64,000 nucleotides of DNA. Source: Hofstenia miamia. Lineage: Eukaryota > Xenacoelomorpha > Acoela > Hofsteniidae. Where the stretch lies: assembly GCA_900660155.1 (NCBI GenBank), contig CABFPE010000076.1:1433411-1497410 (forward strand). Direction: 5' to 3'. The notes beneath the pieces were generated by a model that did no database searches, was not told the DNA's origin, and was given only the letters and a program-made list of their open reading frames with translations. Numbering within the stretch: the stretch's first letter is position 1; each line of letters starts with the position of its first letter. This document shows positions 46,181 to 56,949 of the stretch, one piece after another. Position numbers and translations under genes: made by a program.

Positions 46181-49100
46181 CTAACACAGTCTGTATCTGT
46201 CAGGTATTTTTCTTTGATGGTCAGGATAAGGATCCCTTTGAAAAGGTCTGTCAGGAGCATTTTCTTGATATTCTCTTTGTACCCAAATTGGCTCTGGCTC
46301 TGGCTCTGGGCTGGGTGCCTGCGCCTCTGGCTGATTTTCAATGCTGGGTTCCAATATGGGAATATCAACTTGCTGACACAATGTTAATTCATCTTCTTCT
46401 TCTTCCTTTGAAACACTTGCTCCCACCTCATCCACATTTCAGACTTGTAAACATGTCTCCTTGTATGGTATCAACCGGTTTATGTGAACGATTTGCCATT
46501 TCTTCTTGGGGTATTTGAGATGTTATATCTGGATATTGACATCATTGATTACTTTTACAACCTCATATGGACCCAAGTACGGACTATGCAATTTCCTCAC
46601 CATTCCTTTCTTAATCACTGGGTGATATAATAAAACTTTGTCTCCCAAGGTGAACTCTTGAAACCGCACCTTCTTGTTGTAATACTCAGTCATTGTCTCC
46701 TGTGCTTGCCCAGTGGCTGTGATCACCTCTTGCTGTAAACAACTCATATTCATTTGCAAATCTAAAATATATTGATGTATATTATCATAATGCTGTTTTT
46801 GCTCCTCCACCTCTGGTAAAAGTAGTTGCACAGGTATGCAAGCCTTTCTACCAAACATCACTTGAAATGGGGAGACTCCCGTTGACTGATGTCAATTGGT
46901 ATTGTATGCAAAACACGCCTGTTCAATAAATTGATCCCAATCATTTTGGTCTTCCTGTATATATTTGGAAATTATATCAATTATTGTCTTATTCCATCAT
47001 TCTGTCTGACCATCTCCTTGTGGGTGAAAAGCAGTGATTCGAATTTTCTTTATATCTAAAAGGAAACATAGTTGATATATTAAATTGCTCTCAAAATTTC
47101 TCCCTTGGTCTGTTAAGATATTTTCAGGAAGTCCAAACTGACCAAAAATTCTGCTAACTAGTACTTTGGTGGTCATTTCTGCCAAGGCATCTGGTAAAGA
47201 GAAAGCAAATGAAAATTTGGTAAACAAGTCGACGACTGTTAAGATCCACCAATTTCCATTTCCACTCTTTGGCAAGGGTCCCATAAAATCAGCAGCTATT
47301 ATCTCAAAAGGATAGCCCACTTTAATTTCATTGGAGCCCTTACAATAGGAACAGGAAATTTCGGTTTGCTACATCATTCACAACTGTTTATGTATGAAAT
47401 GATGTCAGCTGACATGCCCGTCCAAAAGTACAACTCCTTAATTTTTGCATTTGTTTTTGCATGTCCCAAATGCCCTGCTGATGGCGTTTTATGCACTGCC
47501 TCTAAAACCTTAGATACAAATACCCTAGGTATGATTAATCTTAAAGGTTGTTTAGGTTCCCTAATATATAATATTTTATTTTCTTTGTATAAATATTCCC
47601 ATCTAGACCAAAAATACAATGTTTCCCGCAGAGAACCCAAAAATATTTGTCTAACCAGTTTTTGTGAAACCTTTTCTAAAATTAACTTTTTATATATTGG
47701 ACTGATTATTACATCTTGTTTTTGAGCTTGAATGAATTTTCCTTTCTCCTCACAACCCAATTTTATTGAGAATGTTAGTAAGTCCCTAGGGCCATCCACT
47801 CCTTCATCTGACCCTCTAAGAATTACTGGATCCAATCTGCTTAATGCATCAGCATTTTGATGTTTAGCTCCAGGTTTATGTACTATGTCAAAATCAAATT
47901 CTGCCAAAAATGCAACCCACTGGTATAATTGACCACTGATTTCTCTAAAATTCCGCAGCCATTTTAAACTAGCATGGTCCATAATTACTGTAAACTTCCT
48001 ACCATATAAATAATGTTTAAATTTTTGAACTGCCCAGACAACTCCCAACAATTCTTTCTTTGTAGTAGAGTAGTTTAATTCAGAACCCTTTATTGCACAA
48101 CTCACGTAGGCAACCACTGTTTCCCCAGATTTGTCCTGTTGTGCTAGAATCGCAACCAACACTGTCCCACTTGCATCTGTGGATAATATGCATTTCTTTG
48201 TCAGATCTGGATAATCCAAGATGGGTGCTGAAATGAGTTTTTGTTTCAAATTTTTGAAAGCCTCCTGTTGCTCCAAATCCAATTGAATGGTGCATTTTTC
48301 CATAACAATTTGGTTAGTGGATAAGCAATATTTGCATACTCTTCCACAAATCTTTTGTAATATCCAGTGAGACCTAAGAAACTGCGTAACTGAGTCAAAT
48401 TTGATGGACGTTTGAGATGCTTTACTGCTTTGATTTTCTCCTCGTCACATTCTAGTCCCTTTTGAGAGATTTTGTGGCCCAAAAATTTGAGTTCCTTCTG
48501 GAAGAATATGCACTTCTTTGCACACAGTTTTAAACCAGCATTCCTGAGTATGGTTGCTACCTTTGTGAAGTTGTCTAGCGACTGCTCAAGTGTTGTTCCA
48601 ATAACTAAGATGTCATCCAGGTACACTAAACAAGCTTTGTAAAGTAGTCCATCTAAAATACAATCCATTAATCTTTGAAAGCAACTTGGAGCCGAAGATA
48701 AACCAAAAGGCATTCTCACGAACTTGAAATGACTGGATAAGGCTGAAAAAGCTGTCTTATGAATGTCGCATTCTCTAATTTTCATTTGATGATACCCACT
48801 TACTAAGTCTAGTGTAATGAAAAACTGAGACCCTTGTATTGAATCGAGAATATTTTTGATGTTTGGTAATGGGTACATGCTCAAATCTTTTAGCTTCTTG
48901 TTTACTGTGCTTCTATAATCAACACATAATCTTAATTTCCTGTTTTTTTTGAACAAGTACAATTGGGGAATTCCACAGGGAGAAACTCTTTCTAATTATG
49001 CCTAATTTTAATAACAAATTTATTTGTTCATTAAGTTCATTTTGAAAAGCTAGAGGTACTCTGCGTGGTCTAATATTTACTGCCTTTTCATCAATTGTGT

Positions 49101-49828
49101 TCAATTCCACTGGCAACATATCACACATTCCCAGTTCTTCAGAGCTCAACGCACAGACGTCTTTGAATTGTATGATTTGTTCCTTAAAAATCTGTTTTTC
49201 TGATTCTAAAATTTCTACACCATCAAAGCCAATTTGTTTAAGAATTTCCGTCATTCTCTCTGAGTGTTGAACCTCTGGAACTTTTTGGTTGGACATCAAA
49301 GCCTTTGGTTTATCTAAATGCATTGAAAAATTTACAAAATCCTTAAGTTTACTTTGCTTTTGATTTGGATTAATAATTTCAATTTCCTTGCTCATGTTTT
49401 TCTCGAATTCATAACTATTAGACTCGTTTTGAAAATAAACTCTATTGGTTGCAAAATCAACTGCCCCTTGACATTTTTTTAATATATCACACCCTAAGAT
49501 TATAGTTTCTAAAAGCTCACTTACAACAAATACATTTGCGGTAATTTTTTTGGTGCATAATGCAATTTTGATTTGAGTAATACCTTTAATTTTAAGTTGT
49601 TCACCATTTGCAGCATAGATTTTTGTGGAATTATCTGCATTAATTTGATTTCCCATCTTGTTAATAAAGCTTTCATTCGCTAATGAGATAGGGCTTCCTG
49701 TGTCAATTAAAATTTTAGTTTCCCAAACTTGAACATGCAATTTAATATAAACTAAAGAATCACTGGTTTTATCCAAATTGTGTAAAAAAAATTTTAATTT
49801 GTCTGGCCGAGCTAGGCTCAGCCTTCAT
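46181..49828 (-). pseudogene. pol: pol (protease-RT-RNase H-integrase), copy 1
   Basis: Entered by -1 frameshift from gag. Domains in order: aspartic protease ILIDTGSPISLANESF (near 49700); RT with KLRLCVDYRSTVNKKL, YHQMKIRECD and active site LVYLDDILVIG (near 48640-48610); RNase H LSTDASGTVLVAILA and LKWLRNF; integrase zinc domain GHLGHAKTNAKIKELYFW, core ADFMGPLPKS and ILTDQGRNF, FHPQGDGQTE; C-terminal GPYEVVKVIND and a PEPEPEP tail ending near 46181. Breaks: an extra T in a T run near 49781, frame changes at the A8 run near 48945, near 48270 and near 46480, and TGA codons near 47371 and 46995, plus a stop near 46890. Not functional. Confidence 0.9.
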
Positions 49829-49837
49829 TAGTTTAAA
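49805..49837 (-). promoter_or_regulatory. Programmed -1 frameshift signal at gag/pol, copy 1
   Basis: On the minus strand the gag frame ends AAT TTA AAC TAA. TTTAAAC (49831-49837) is an X-XXY-YYZ slippery heptamer in the correct phase. Seven bases later (TAATGAA) comes a hairpin, GGCTGAG-loop-CTCGGCC (49805-49823), 7 bp with a 5-base loop CCTAG. Slipping back one base places ribosomes in the pol frame. An alternative reading is reinitiation at the overlapping TAATG. Confidence 0.75.
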
Positions 49838-50616
49838 TTTTGCTTCCTGTTATTAATTGGACATACTCTTGATAGGTGTCCTGATTGGTTGCATTTGTAA
49901 CAAATCACGTTCAACCAATCGTAGTTTTTCAGCTTGTTCATTTTATTTTGTGAATTCTCTACAGTCAGATGATCAACTTTTTCAATTAACACTTTGAGTT
50001 GTAGCTCCAATCTCTCCCATGGTTTATGGTTTTCATTTGACTGCACGATTTGATGTATTTTGTTTATTTTATGTGGCCTTCCTTCAATATTAAGGGTGCT
50101 TTCAGAACTTATGGCTACTGACAATGCCTCCTCCAAATTTTTGGGATTGGACATCCATACTTGGAACCTGATTTCAGCATTTTGGATCCCTTCAATGAAA
50201 GCACTTTTTGCTAAATTGGAATTGATGATCTCAACCAGAATGGTTGGATAAGCTTTTACTGATAATCTGAATATTTCCTTAGAGAACTCCAGAAGGCTTT
50301 CTTTATCCAATTGTTTCCTGGCCCAAAGTATGGTTTCACTGGTCACTTGTGAGTTGGAAATAAATTTCTTTGAAAGTATTTTGATTAAGTTTTCATAACC
50401 ATCATTGTCTCTAACTTGACGCACTTCCAAAGGCAATGCTGTATAGATACTTTTTGCATGACCCTTTAGACTCAATGCAATATATCCAGCCTTTACTTCA
50501 CTATCTTCCCAGCCATTTAATTTGCATAGCACAGTAAATGTTTGGAGCCACTTGGTAAAGCTTTCTGTTTTGGTAAAATAGAATTTTTCAGGTGGCATCA
50601 ACAGTTTCTGTGCCAT
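49828..50616 (-). CDS. gag: gag, copy 1 (intact frame)
   Basis: A 262-residue structural protein starting MAQKLLMPPEKFYF. The capsid region has the retrotransposon gag pattern (FTKWLQTFTVLCKLNGWED; YIALSLKGHAKSIYTAL; WARKQLDKESLLEFSKEIF). A CCHC knuckle for RNA binding is near the end: CYKCNQSGHLSRVCP. It stops with TAA directly after the slippery heptamer. No internal stop, unlike pol. The start lies 19 bases after an acceptor-like TTTTTTAG/GGTT. Confidence 0.9.
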   Translation of the reverse strand: MAQKLLMPPEKFYFTKTESFTKWLQTFTVLCKLNGWEDSEVKAGYIALSLKGHAKSIYTALPLEVRQVRDNDGYENLIKILSKKFISNSQVTSETILWARKQLDKESLLEFSKEIFRLSVKAYPTILVEIINSNLAKSAFIEGIQNAEIRFQVWMSNPKNLEEALSVAISSESTLNIEGRPHKINKIHQIVQSNENHKPWERLELQLKVLIEKVDHLTVENSQNKMNKLKNYDWLNVICYKCNQSGHLSRVCPINNRKQNLN

Positions 50617-50634
50617 GATTTCTGAACTAAAACC

Positions 50635-50636
50635 CT
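50635..50636 (-). promoter_or_regulatory. Candidate splice acceptor upstream of gag, copy 1
   Basis: Minus strand CACTTACTTTTTTAG/GGTTTT, 19 bases before the gag ATG. If used with the LTR donor it would remove about 1.4 kb of leader. Confidence 0.45.
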
Positions 50637-51735
50637 AAAAAAGTAAGTGTTAATATGTTTACTTTCAATTCACTATTAACTTCAACAATTTCTGATAACA
50701 GTTGACCACTTTACAGTCAATTTTTCGACACGTTCAAAATTTTTTTAAACTAACTCTCTAAAATTTCAACGAATTTATTTTTAGTGAGTCCTAACTTTAC
50801 TTAACAAGCAAAACAGATTTTAATTAATTTTCTTGTTATTTCCAAAAATTTTATCTCCAAGATGTGGCCAAATGTAGTGAAACCGAATTTTAATAGTGAC
50901 TATACAATGTAGGTTACTACTGACAAGGTAAAACTTAACCACTAAAAAGCTCCGAGTTCCACTAATGTCTAAATTATTCGAATGTGGTTATAGACTCACA
51001 CTTTTAAAAATATATCAAAACCACGATGTAAGTAAGATAATTAAATCCGAATTGGTCCACTATTATTTTAAAAGTTAAGCAGTCAAGCAGTATTTGTAAA
51101 TGTCTTTCAATATCTCACAAATTACTATGTTGCTTTCTATCAACAACAATGTGCATGGTATTATTAAAATTGTTTTATGTTACTCTTTTGTACAATTATA
51201 AATTACTATGTGCTATTGTAAGGTTGAATTTTAAAACATGTCTTATCAAACTTTCTCCGGAACAAATAATTGATTAACTACTCCTGAATGAATCTAACAC
51301 ACCTGTTCGTTATTTTGTATTAATTCTAATATACTGAAGTTGAAACCCATTTCTATTACAAAGCAAACTAATTTCTCTTAACAAAAAGAAACAAGCAACC
51401 AATAAGTATGCAAAATAGTTTCAAGCCTTTGTGATTTCACTTTTTGAGAAAGTTTCTATTACTACATACAACTAGTTTGAACGAACACAATTCAATTCAA
51501 TGTTTCCATATCGTTAATCGACTTTTCTACTAAATGCTATGTGCAAGTAGTTTTCTTTATTCAAAGAACACACCAAGTCACTTTGAACTATTTCCTATAG
51601 TCTTAAAAGAGGGATTGTAAACAGAATATAGTGGTTTGTGTTTAACTCTCATTAAAAGGTCACTTTTGAGTTCCTATAATTGATTCAGTGTATTAAGTTA
51701 AACTTGTTTAGTATTTTCTCACAAAGCTTCTTCCT
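50637..51735 (-). other. Long untranslated leader between LTR and gag, copy 1
   Basis: About 1.1 kb with no long open frame, many short ATG-led frames and AT-rich sequence. It should hold the primer-binding site and packaging signal; I could not identify a convincing tRNA-complementary PBS next to the LTR. The whole leader is missing from copy 2 through a deletion. Confidence 0.5.
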
Positions 51736-51889
51736 TGTAGTGTCGAATGTTAGTGATAGGTTTTAATTCAAAACTCTTGATAATTAATGTCTTTCAAACA
51801 AAACCGCCTTAGTTTTGTTGTACTTTCATGTAACAGTTTTACTCTCTCAACTGTAAATTAAAAGCAAAACATAAGAAAACAATAACTTA

Positions 51890-51895
51890 TTTATT
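51890..51895 (-). terminator. Polyadenylation signal in LTR
   Basis: AATAAA on the minus strand, followed by a T/G-rich stretch (TTATTGTTTTCTTATG), inside the LTR. The same at 61456-61461. Confidence 0.6.
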
Positions 51896-52024
51896 TTACA
51901 AACAGGAGAATGTTTATACAAGTCACAGCAATAAACAAATTAAATAACTAAAGTCACCCATTATATTTAATACTAAATGAAACCTCTAATGTTAATAAAT
52001 ATGAGATCAATTTCAAAACCTTTA

Positions 52025-52026
52025 CC
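52025..52026 (-). promoter_or_regulatory. Candidate leader splice donor
   Basis: Minus strand ACTCGTCAG/GTAAAGG, close to consensus, about 150 bases downstream of the TATA box and upstream of the poly(A) signal, hence within R. The other LTR has the same site at 61591-61592. Confidence 0.6.
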
Positions 52027-52196
52027 TGACGAGTATCACCACTAAACGTTGAAATAACTTCTAATTTGATAAAGAGACCAAAAGATGTCTTTAGCTGAGT
52101 TTGTTCATCTGAATTAGACCAGAAATCTTTGCGCGATTTTGCTCTACTTCTCAGAGTATCAGGCGGAGGTTGGTCCTTCTATGAAGTTTTGAAGGT

Positions 52197-52203
52197 TTTT
52201 ATA
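52197..52203 (-). promoter_or_regulatory. LTR TATA box
   Basis: TATAAAA on the minus strand within CAGGGTATAAAAACC; transcription should start about 30 bases on, near 52172. Preserved in the other LTR at 61763-61769. Confidence 0.7.
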
Positions 52204-52743
52204 CCCTGTTCTACGTCATTGTCCTCTGGTTTAGATGTTCATTTTTAGTTCCAAAATTAGCGTGACATTTTGGGCCAATTTTAGCGTTTAATGTCATGTC
52301 CATCATCCTCTCGTCATTTGGAGTAGAAACTCATTATTAGTTCCTTTGTCTTTTATGTTACCTTGTTAAGCACTTAAAGGGGTTTTCAAGCATTGCTTCC
52401 ACAATGAGTAAGCTTTTCAAAACACCGCCAGGTACTTACAATTTCGGTAAATTTACAAACCACAAAAGAATTTCCAATTAGCTTTTGGTAAATTTCACAA
52501 GAAATTTAGTAAATTCTTAATTTATTTTTCAAAATTAATTCTGTGAAAAATTTAAAATTATTCTAGGCAGTTCTTGAATTCAAGAAATTTTTAAAATTCC
52601 AATTTTACTACAGGTACTTTATAACTACAGTCAATTTTTGGAGTTAATATTAAACTTAAGTGATACATTATATTAATATTTCCAAAAGGTGTATCAGATA
52701 AATACGAATAATGTTTCATGCATAGATATTTTCATCTTTCTTT

Positions 52744-54899
52744 TTAAGCTTGTGTTACTTGATTTATATTCAGATAATGAACGGTTGGAAGACCTGGTGC
52801 AAATGTTGTCATTGTATGACGAATTATTTGACTATCCTCTCTTGGTGCAACCCTCAAACACATGTCCTCTTCTTTAATTACACAAAGTTTATTTTGATTT
52901 TTATTTCCATTCCATTTGTCCTGGCCTGCCATATCTGTGACTACCACAATCTTTGATTCTCCTTTGAGACCATGTAAGTGTCTGAGAGGATTGTGCAAAA
53001 TAGCACGTATCTTCTTTCAAATACAGAATGCTAGTGAAAGAGCTGAAACTGCTCCTATTGCTGTGGTTATAAAAGGTAACAGAATTGAAATTTTCCACGG
53101 TGTAAATTCCTGTAGTTTGTTCGAGGAAATTATTTTTGCCTTAGCCAACTTGTCTCCCAATGGTTTGGCAATTTTCCTCCACTCTTCAATTGAATCCAGG
53201 CTTAATCTATTGTTGGCTTTGAGATGTACTTGCACTTCCTGAATCAAATTTTGATGTGCTTGTGCCAACGACAGATATGGTTGCTCTTGCAATGCCAGAA
53301 ATGCGTCATAGATACCTCTTAATGGTCTGGATATGGTAACATCTATTCTTTTATATCCTTCCCGGCAGGTCATAAGATCGGGTTTTAGCATAACACTCTT
53401 CCCTTCCAAAATTTGTCCACATCCAAGCCTTATAATACATGCTCTGCAAGCTGGAATTCTATTGGGCATATATTTCTTCTCAATAGAACTGTTCACGAGA
53501 AATTTTGTACTAATAGGAGAAAAGAAAAGCCAACGTCCATACCCTAGGTTCTTAGCATTTTCGGCCAGAATGTGAGATATAACTTTTGTCTTACATAATT
53601 CAAAAATTTGCATTTCTATTCCAAAGAACAGAGAAACAAAACATGAACTGGCTTTATTCTGATAAGTTGGAAACCCACATTCACAGATTCTTAATGATCC
53701 ACCTTTGCAAAATTTCAAAGTCTCTGAATCTAATTTGGCAAACAGGGCATTATCTCGATTTACAGCTAAATATGGCGTCTCTAGTTCCCACGTGGTAAAC
53801 AGGTTTCCATCAGATGATGCCATTGGAAGTGATGTTGCGTGATAGACATAAAACTGTTGACTCATTGAATTGAAAGGAATTCCCATCCGTACATGAAGGC
53901 TGTAAGGTGTGACATACACAGCATTTACAAGCTTGGATTGGTAGTATGCTAGAATTTGTTTCGACAATAAAGTAGGAGATAACCAAGTTTCCTGCTGAAG
54001 CTCCTCTTGTGCTAAAACTGCGACTAGCTTTTTGAGATCTTTTGGAGAGACTAAACTAGGTGGCAGATACCCTTCTGTTAAAGATGGTATCACTTGCAGT
54101 AAAAGGGCCGTGTAACTTTGAAGCCCTATCTTGAATGCTTTTAAACCCGCAAACTTCACACCTAAATGAGCTGTCCAGTTTGCCTGGTCCAGAAAAAGAT
54201 TTACGAGTGCACAGTAAACTTTCTTTGGCATTTCCTCTTTTAATTCGTGTAAAGTGTCATCAATTTTTTTCTTTTCTTCCCACAATTTCTTTAATTCTGT
54301 AGCTACCAACACAAACTTCTCATTCATTTGAGTAGTTAACATATTTATCTCTTTGGTATGTTTATTTGTGCCTTCTAATATCTCCTTTAATTTTTCTTTT
54401 AGATGTTCTATTTGTTCACACTTTCTTAGCCAGCATTTTATGGGTTCTGCAATCATAGCTCCTATCCCCACTGTACCCAAAATTCTGGCTAATGCTAAGC
54501 CAATTGCTCTACGCCTTTGAGGACGATAGGGTTGAGTCTCTGCTTCTGGTAAACTTTCCGGTATTAACATTTTTGCTTCAAGTTTCATTTCGTCCAATTC
54601 TATTTCAATCTCCCTTCCTTCTTGATTGATGAGACAAGCAAGCCAGTTTACTACACTTTCACGTTCTGATTCTTCCTTCACACAGTTTTTCCCTCTCGAG
54701 TTATTTGATACCCAGGCATTTTTCTAACTAACTCTTGTGAAAAGTTCACTGTTGGAAAAGGTATTAAGAATTCGATCATTTTCCAATGTTCAGTTTGCAT
54801 GACTTCGAATTGTCTATTAAACAAAATTCCATTCTCTATCTGTCCCACTGTCTGCCGCCATGTCAAACTGTAAAAGATGATTTTCGCGAGGTTAGACAT
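52744..54899 (-). pseudogene. env: env: class I-like fusion glycoprotein, copy 2
   Basis: The envelope protein would mediate membrane fusion. The start codon at 54899 lies one base after an acceptor-like AG. The first 73 codons include GILFNRQFEVMQTEHWKM, a pattern reminiscent of insect gypsy and baculovirus F-type Env. Then come a basic furin-like site (RPQRRR) followed by a hydrophobic fusion-peptide-like segment (near 54510), a charged coiled-coil region, a cysteine-rich ectodomain and a C-terminal membrane anchor (near 53070) with a tail of about 90 residues. Breaks: a one-base length change in an A run near 54687, and a TGA at 53017-53019 just after the anchor where copy 3 has Trp. Not functional. 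Confidence 0.8.
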
Positions 54900-54900
54900 C

Positions 54901-54902
54901 CT
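54901..54902 (-). promoter_or_regulatory. Candidate splice acceptor for env, copy 2
   Basis: Minus strand GATATTATAATTTAG/G followed at once by the env ATG. Spliced env mRNA is usual for insect gypsy elements. Confidence 0.55.
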
Positions 54903-55004
54903 AAATTATAATATCATTGCGTTGTTTAGACGTCTTTCTTAATTAGTGCTCAAAACTGTACTCATTAGTAATTATTTTTAAAATTGTTTTATACAATTCG
55001 CCTT

Positions 55005-56331
55005 TCATTTATATTTTTGTATGAACACACTCCATGCAGCAGTAATTTTTTCCCTCTTATTCTGCTCTACTTGATCCCAATTATCTACCGGAAAATCTGG
55101 GTGCTTGGTAGCAAATTGCATGAACTGAATCATCAACCTTTCCCGTTGGTCAAAACGACTCTTACTGCAGATTTCATCTGCTGGCATATTGTTTCCGCTT
55201 CTTTGCATTATCTCCTCTAGTTTACTAAAAACATGATGATTTTTCTGGCGGAATTGGAGTGTGATCTGAGCCAATTCATATGTGATCTGTGAATCAAATC
55301 GGCTGTCATGTGGCTGCAATCCTTGTTCTTTTAATTCTTTACATCTATCTGGACACAATTGCTCCGCCAAAGTTGTTAGGGAATATGACGGATTTTCGTG
55401 CACTGTGGCTTCTAATATCTTATTTTCTTTGATCTCTTGTGGACATTGTATTTTTAATAGGAACATGATCTTAGTTTCCAATCTGTATGTGAGATCGTAA
55501 ATAGGGATTCCTCATTTGTGTAAACCCAACATAGGACAATCTTGGGTACCATTAAATAACACGATCCCTTTTGCTTCCAACTGTTCTAGTTTTCTACAGA
55601 CATTTTCAGGCCGATATGGCGAATTTAAGAATTCAGCTGGTGCATTGGTACCATTTAATAATGTTAATGCCGGATGTTCCTTTCCCACAAATTCCAGAAA
55701 CTCCTGCATTCTTGTTATCTTTAGCCGTTCCTGCAATTGTGTCATCTTCCTGCAGTATAGGAGGTTATCAGTTATCCCAAATTTCTTTCTCGCTTTCCAG
55801 TATATTATTATACCCTCTAGATCGTGATGATGAATTGTCACCAAGGGATAGTGAACTGCCATAGATATTTAACAGACGTCTCACCATTGTACAGGGAACA
55901 ATCTAGAGGGACCATCACAATTCTACTGCAGGTCGTGTTTACTTCTTCTATTTGCCTTCTAGCCACTTCTATCATGGGCAGAGGGATTTCTCAGGGTCTT
56001 ATCAAGGCGCCAATGAATTCTAGATCTATTGCTACCAAGCGTTCATTTCCCCATGATCTGCTTTGAACTGCACATATATATTTAATTTAGCCTCAAATTC
56101 GAGGTACCAATGCTCAGTGTTAGGGGATGGTGCTGGAATCTCCCAAACCATATGGTTTTCACTTCCCTGAAATTCACAGCCACCCTCTTTGTTTATGATC
56201 ATGTCCGCATCCAAGCTAGGCGATACTTCTGGTGCAGATTGTAGTTGTGGATAGAATAGCGTGATTGTCCTAACACGCCATTTGTTTCGATATCTTTTCT
56301 TGGCAATTCTGCCTGGCATTACTAAATACAT
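55005..56331 (-). pseudogene. Accessory frame X, copy 2
   Basis: The start is MYLVMPGRIAKKRYRNKW at 56331 (or the second ATG at 56319, which aligns with copy 1). It runs to a stop at 55005, about 440 codons. Shared blocks with copy 1: LEFEAKL, ARRQIEEVN, PLDC/YNGET, DLEG, DNLLYCR, EFVGKEHPAL, FNGTQDCPMLGLH, GIPIY, GLQPHDS. The C-terminal 80 residues, absent from copy 1 because of the gap, end with DNWDQVEQNKREKITAAW. Breaks: a small deletion near 56080, which shifts the frame, and TGA at 55512-55514 where copy 1 has TGG. No known domain recognised. Confidence 0.6.
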
Positions 56332-56358
56332 TACTGTTTAAGTACTTAATTTGCATTC

Positions 56359-56360
56359 CT
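56359..56360 (-). promoter_or_regulatory. Candidate splice acceptor for frame X, copy 2
   Basis: Minus strand AAGTTTTTTTTAG/GAATG, equivalent to the site at 45031-45032. Confidence 0.6.
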
Positions 56361-56949
56361 AAAAAAAACTTTTTATTTGATTAAAACCAATTTGCAAACT
56401 ACTGTAATGAGTACAGCTTTGAAAATTCAATAATATAATTTTCATTTACTATGTTTCATGTGTCAGTAACAAAACCTCTATTTAATTCTTGTAATCTAAC
56501 TCTTTCTAAACATTCAAGTTCATGATAACACTACGTAATTTAGGTGTTTACTGATGAACCATTTCCACTGTAATAATAGTCTTACTGTATAATGTATTAA
56601 TTTTACTCCTCCATCACGTCTTAAATCTAAAGTTCCGCAATTTTGGTTCAATGTGGGGTCTGACTGTAGTCAGAAGTTACACTCACAGTTTAAACACTTG
56701 TAATTAGCCATTACCGAAAAATTTGGCTATTTGAATTAATATTATCTCAGCTTCAACCCTACATTTGCTGATTACAAGTTTACGTGTTTGGGTCAGAGTC
56801 TAGTACTGTCATTCGCCCTATTTATTACTGTTTAACTACTAGTTTACATATCAATTGTGAAATACAGTATCATAATTGGTCTATGTCGTTCCCTAAATTC
56901 TACTATAACATTTAATGCAGTACGTCACTATTAATTCTAAAACAATCAG
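56361..56949 (-). other. Conserved non-coding spacer between Y and X, copy 2
   Basis: Counterpart of 45033-45678; closely similar with small indels and no open frame. Confidence 0.5.

Larger units (their letters stand above)
43835..52667 (-). mobile_element. Env-class Ty3/gypsy element, copy 1 (5' part)
   Basis: Minus strand, in order from 52667 down: LTR, long leader, gag, pol (protease, RT, RNase H, integrase), frame Y, spacer, frame X, then the gap. The order gag-pol with RT before integrase defines gypsy type. Copy 2 shows env where the gap lies in copy 1. The LTR at 51736-52667 directly follows copy 2's env, so it doubles as that copy's 3' LTR. Confidence 0.88.
51736..52667 (-). repeat. 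LTR between copies 2 and 1
   Basis: The limits are inferred: on the minus strand it begins TGTATCACTTAAG, where similarity to the other LTR rises sharply, and ends CGACACTACA, giving TGTA...TACA ends, 932 bp. It is about 98 percent identical by eye to 61302-62236. It contains a TATA box, a leader splice donor and AATAAA. It serves copy 1 as 5' LTR and copy 2 as 3' LTR. Confidence 0.75.

Noticed and set aside
48940..48952. A second programmed frameshift at the A8 run inside RT in both copies
   Set aside because: The frame change goes in different directions in the two copies and lies inside the RT domain, so homopolymer indels are the simpler explanation.
51700..51736. A primer-binding site next to the LTR
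   Set aside because: The sequence after the inferred LTR end (AGGAAGAAGCTTTGTG) does not start TGG and does not match a tRNA 3' end I can defend; the LTR boundary may be off.
45918..54902. Spliced-leader trans-splicing as the reason for AG sites just before each start codon
   Set aside because: A good cis donor lies in the LTR leader, which explains the acceptors without trans-splicing. Not excluded if the host uses spliced leaders.
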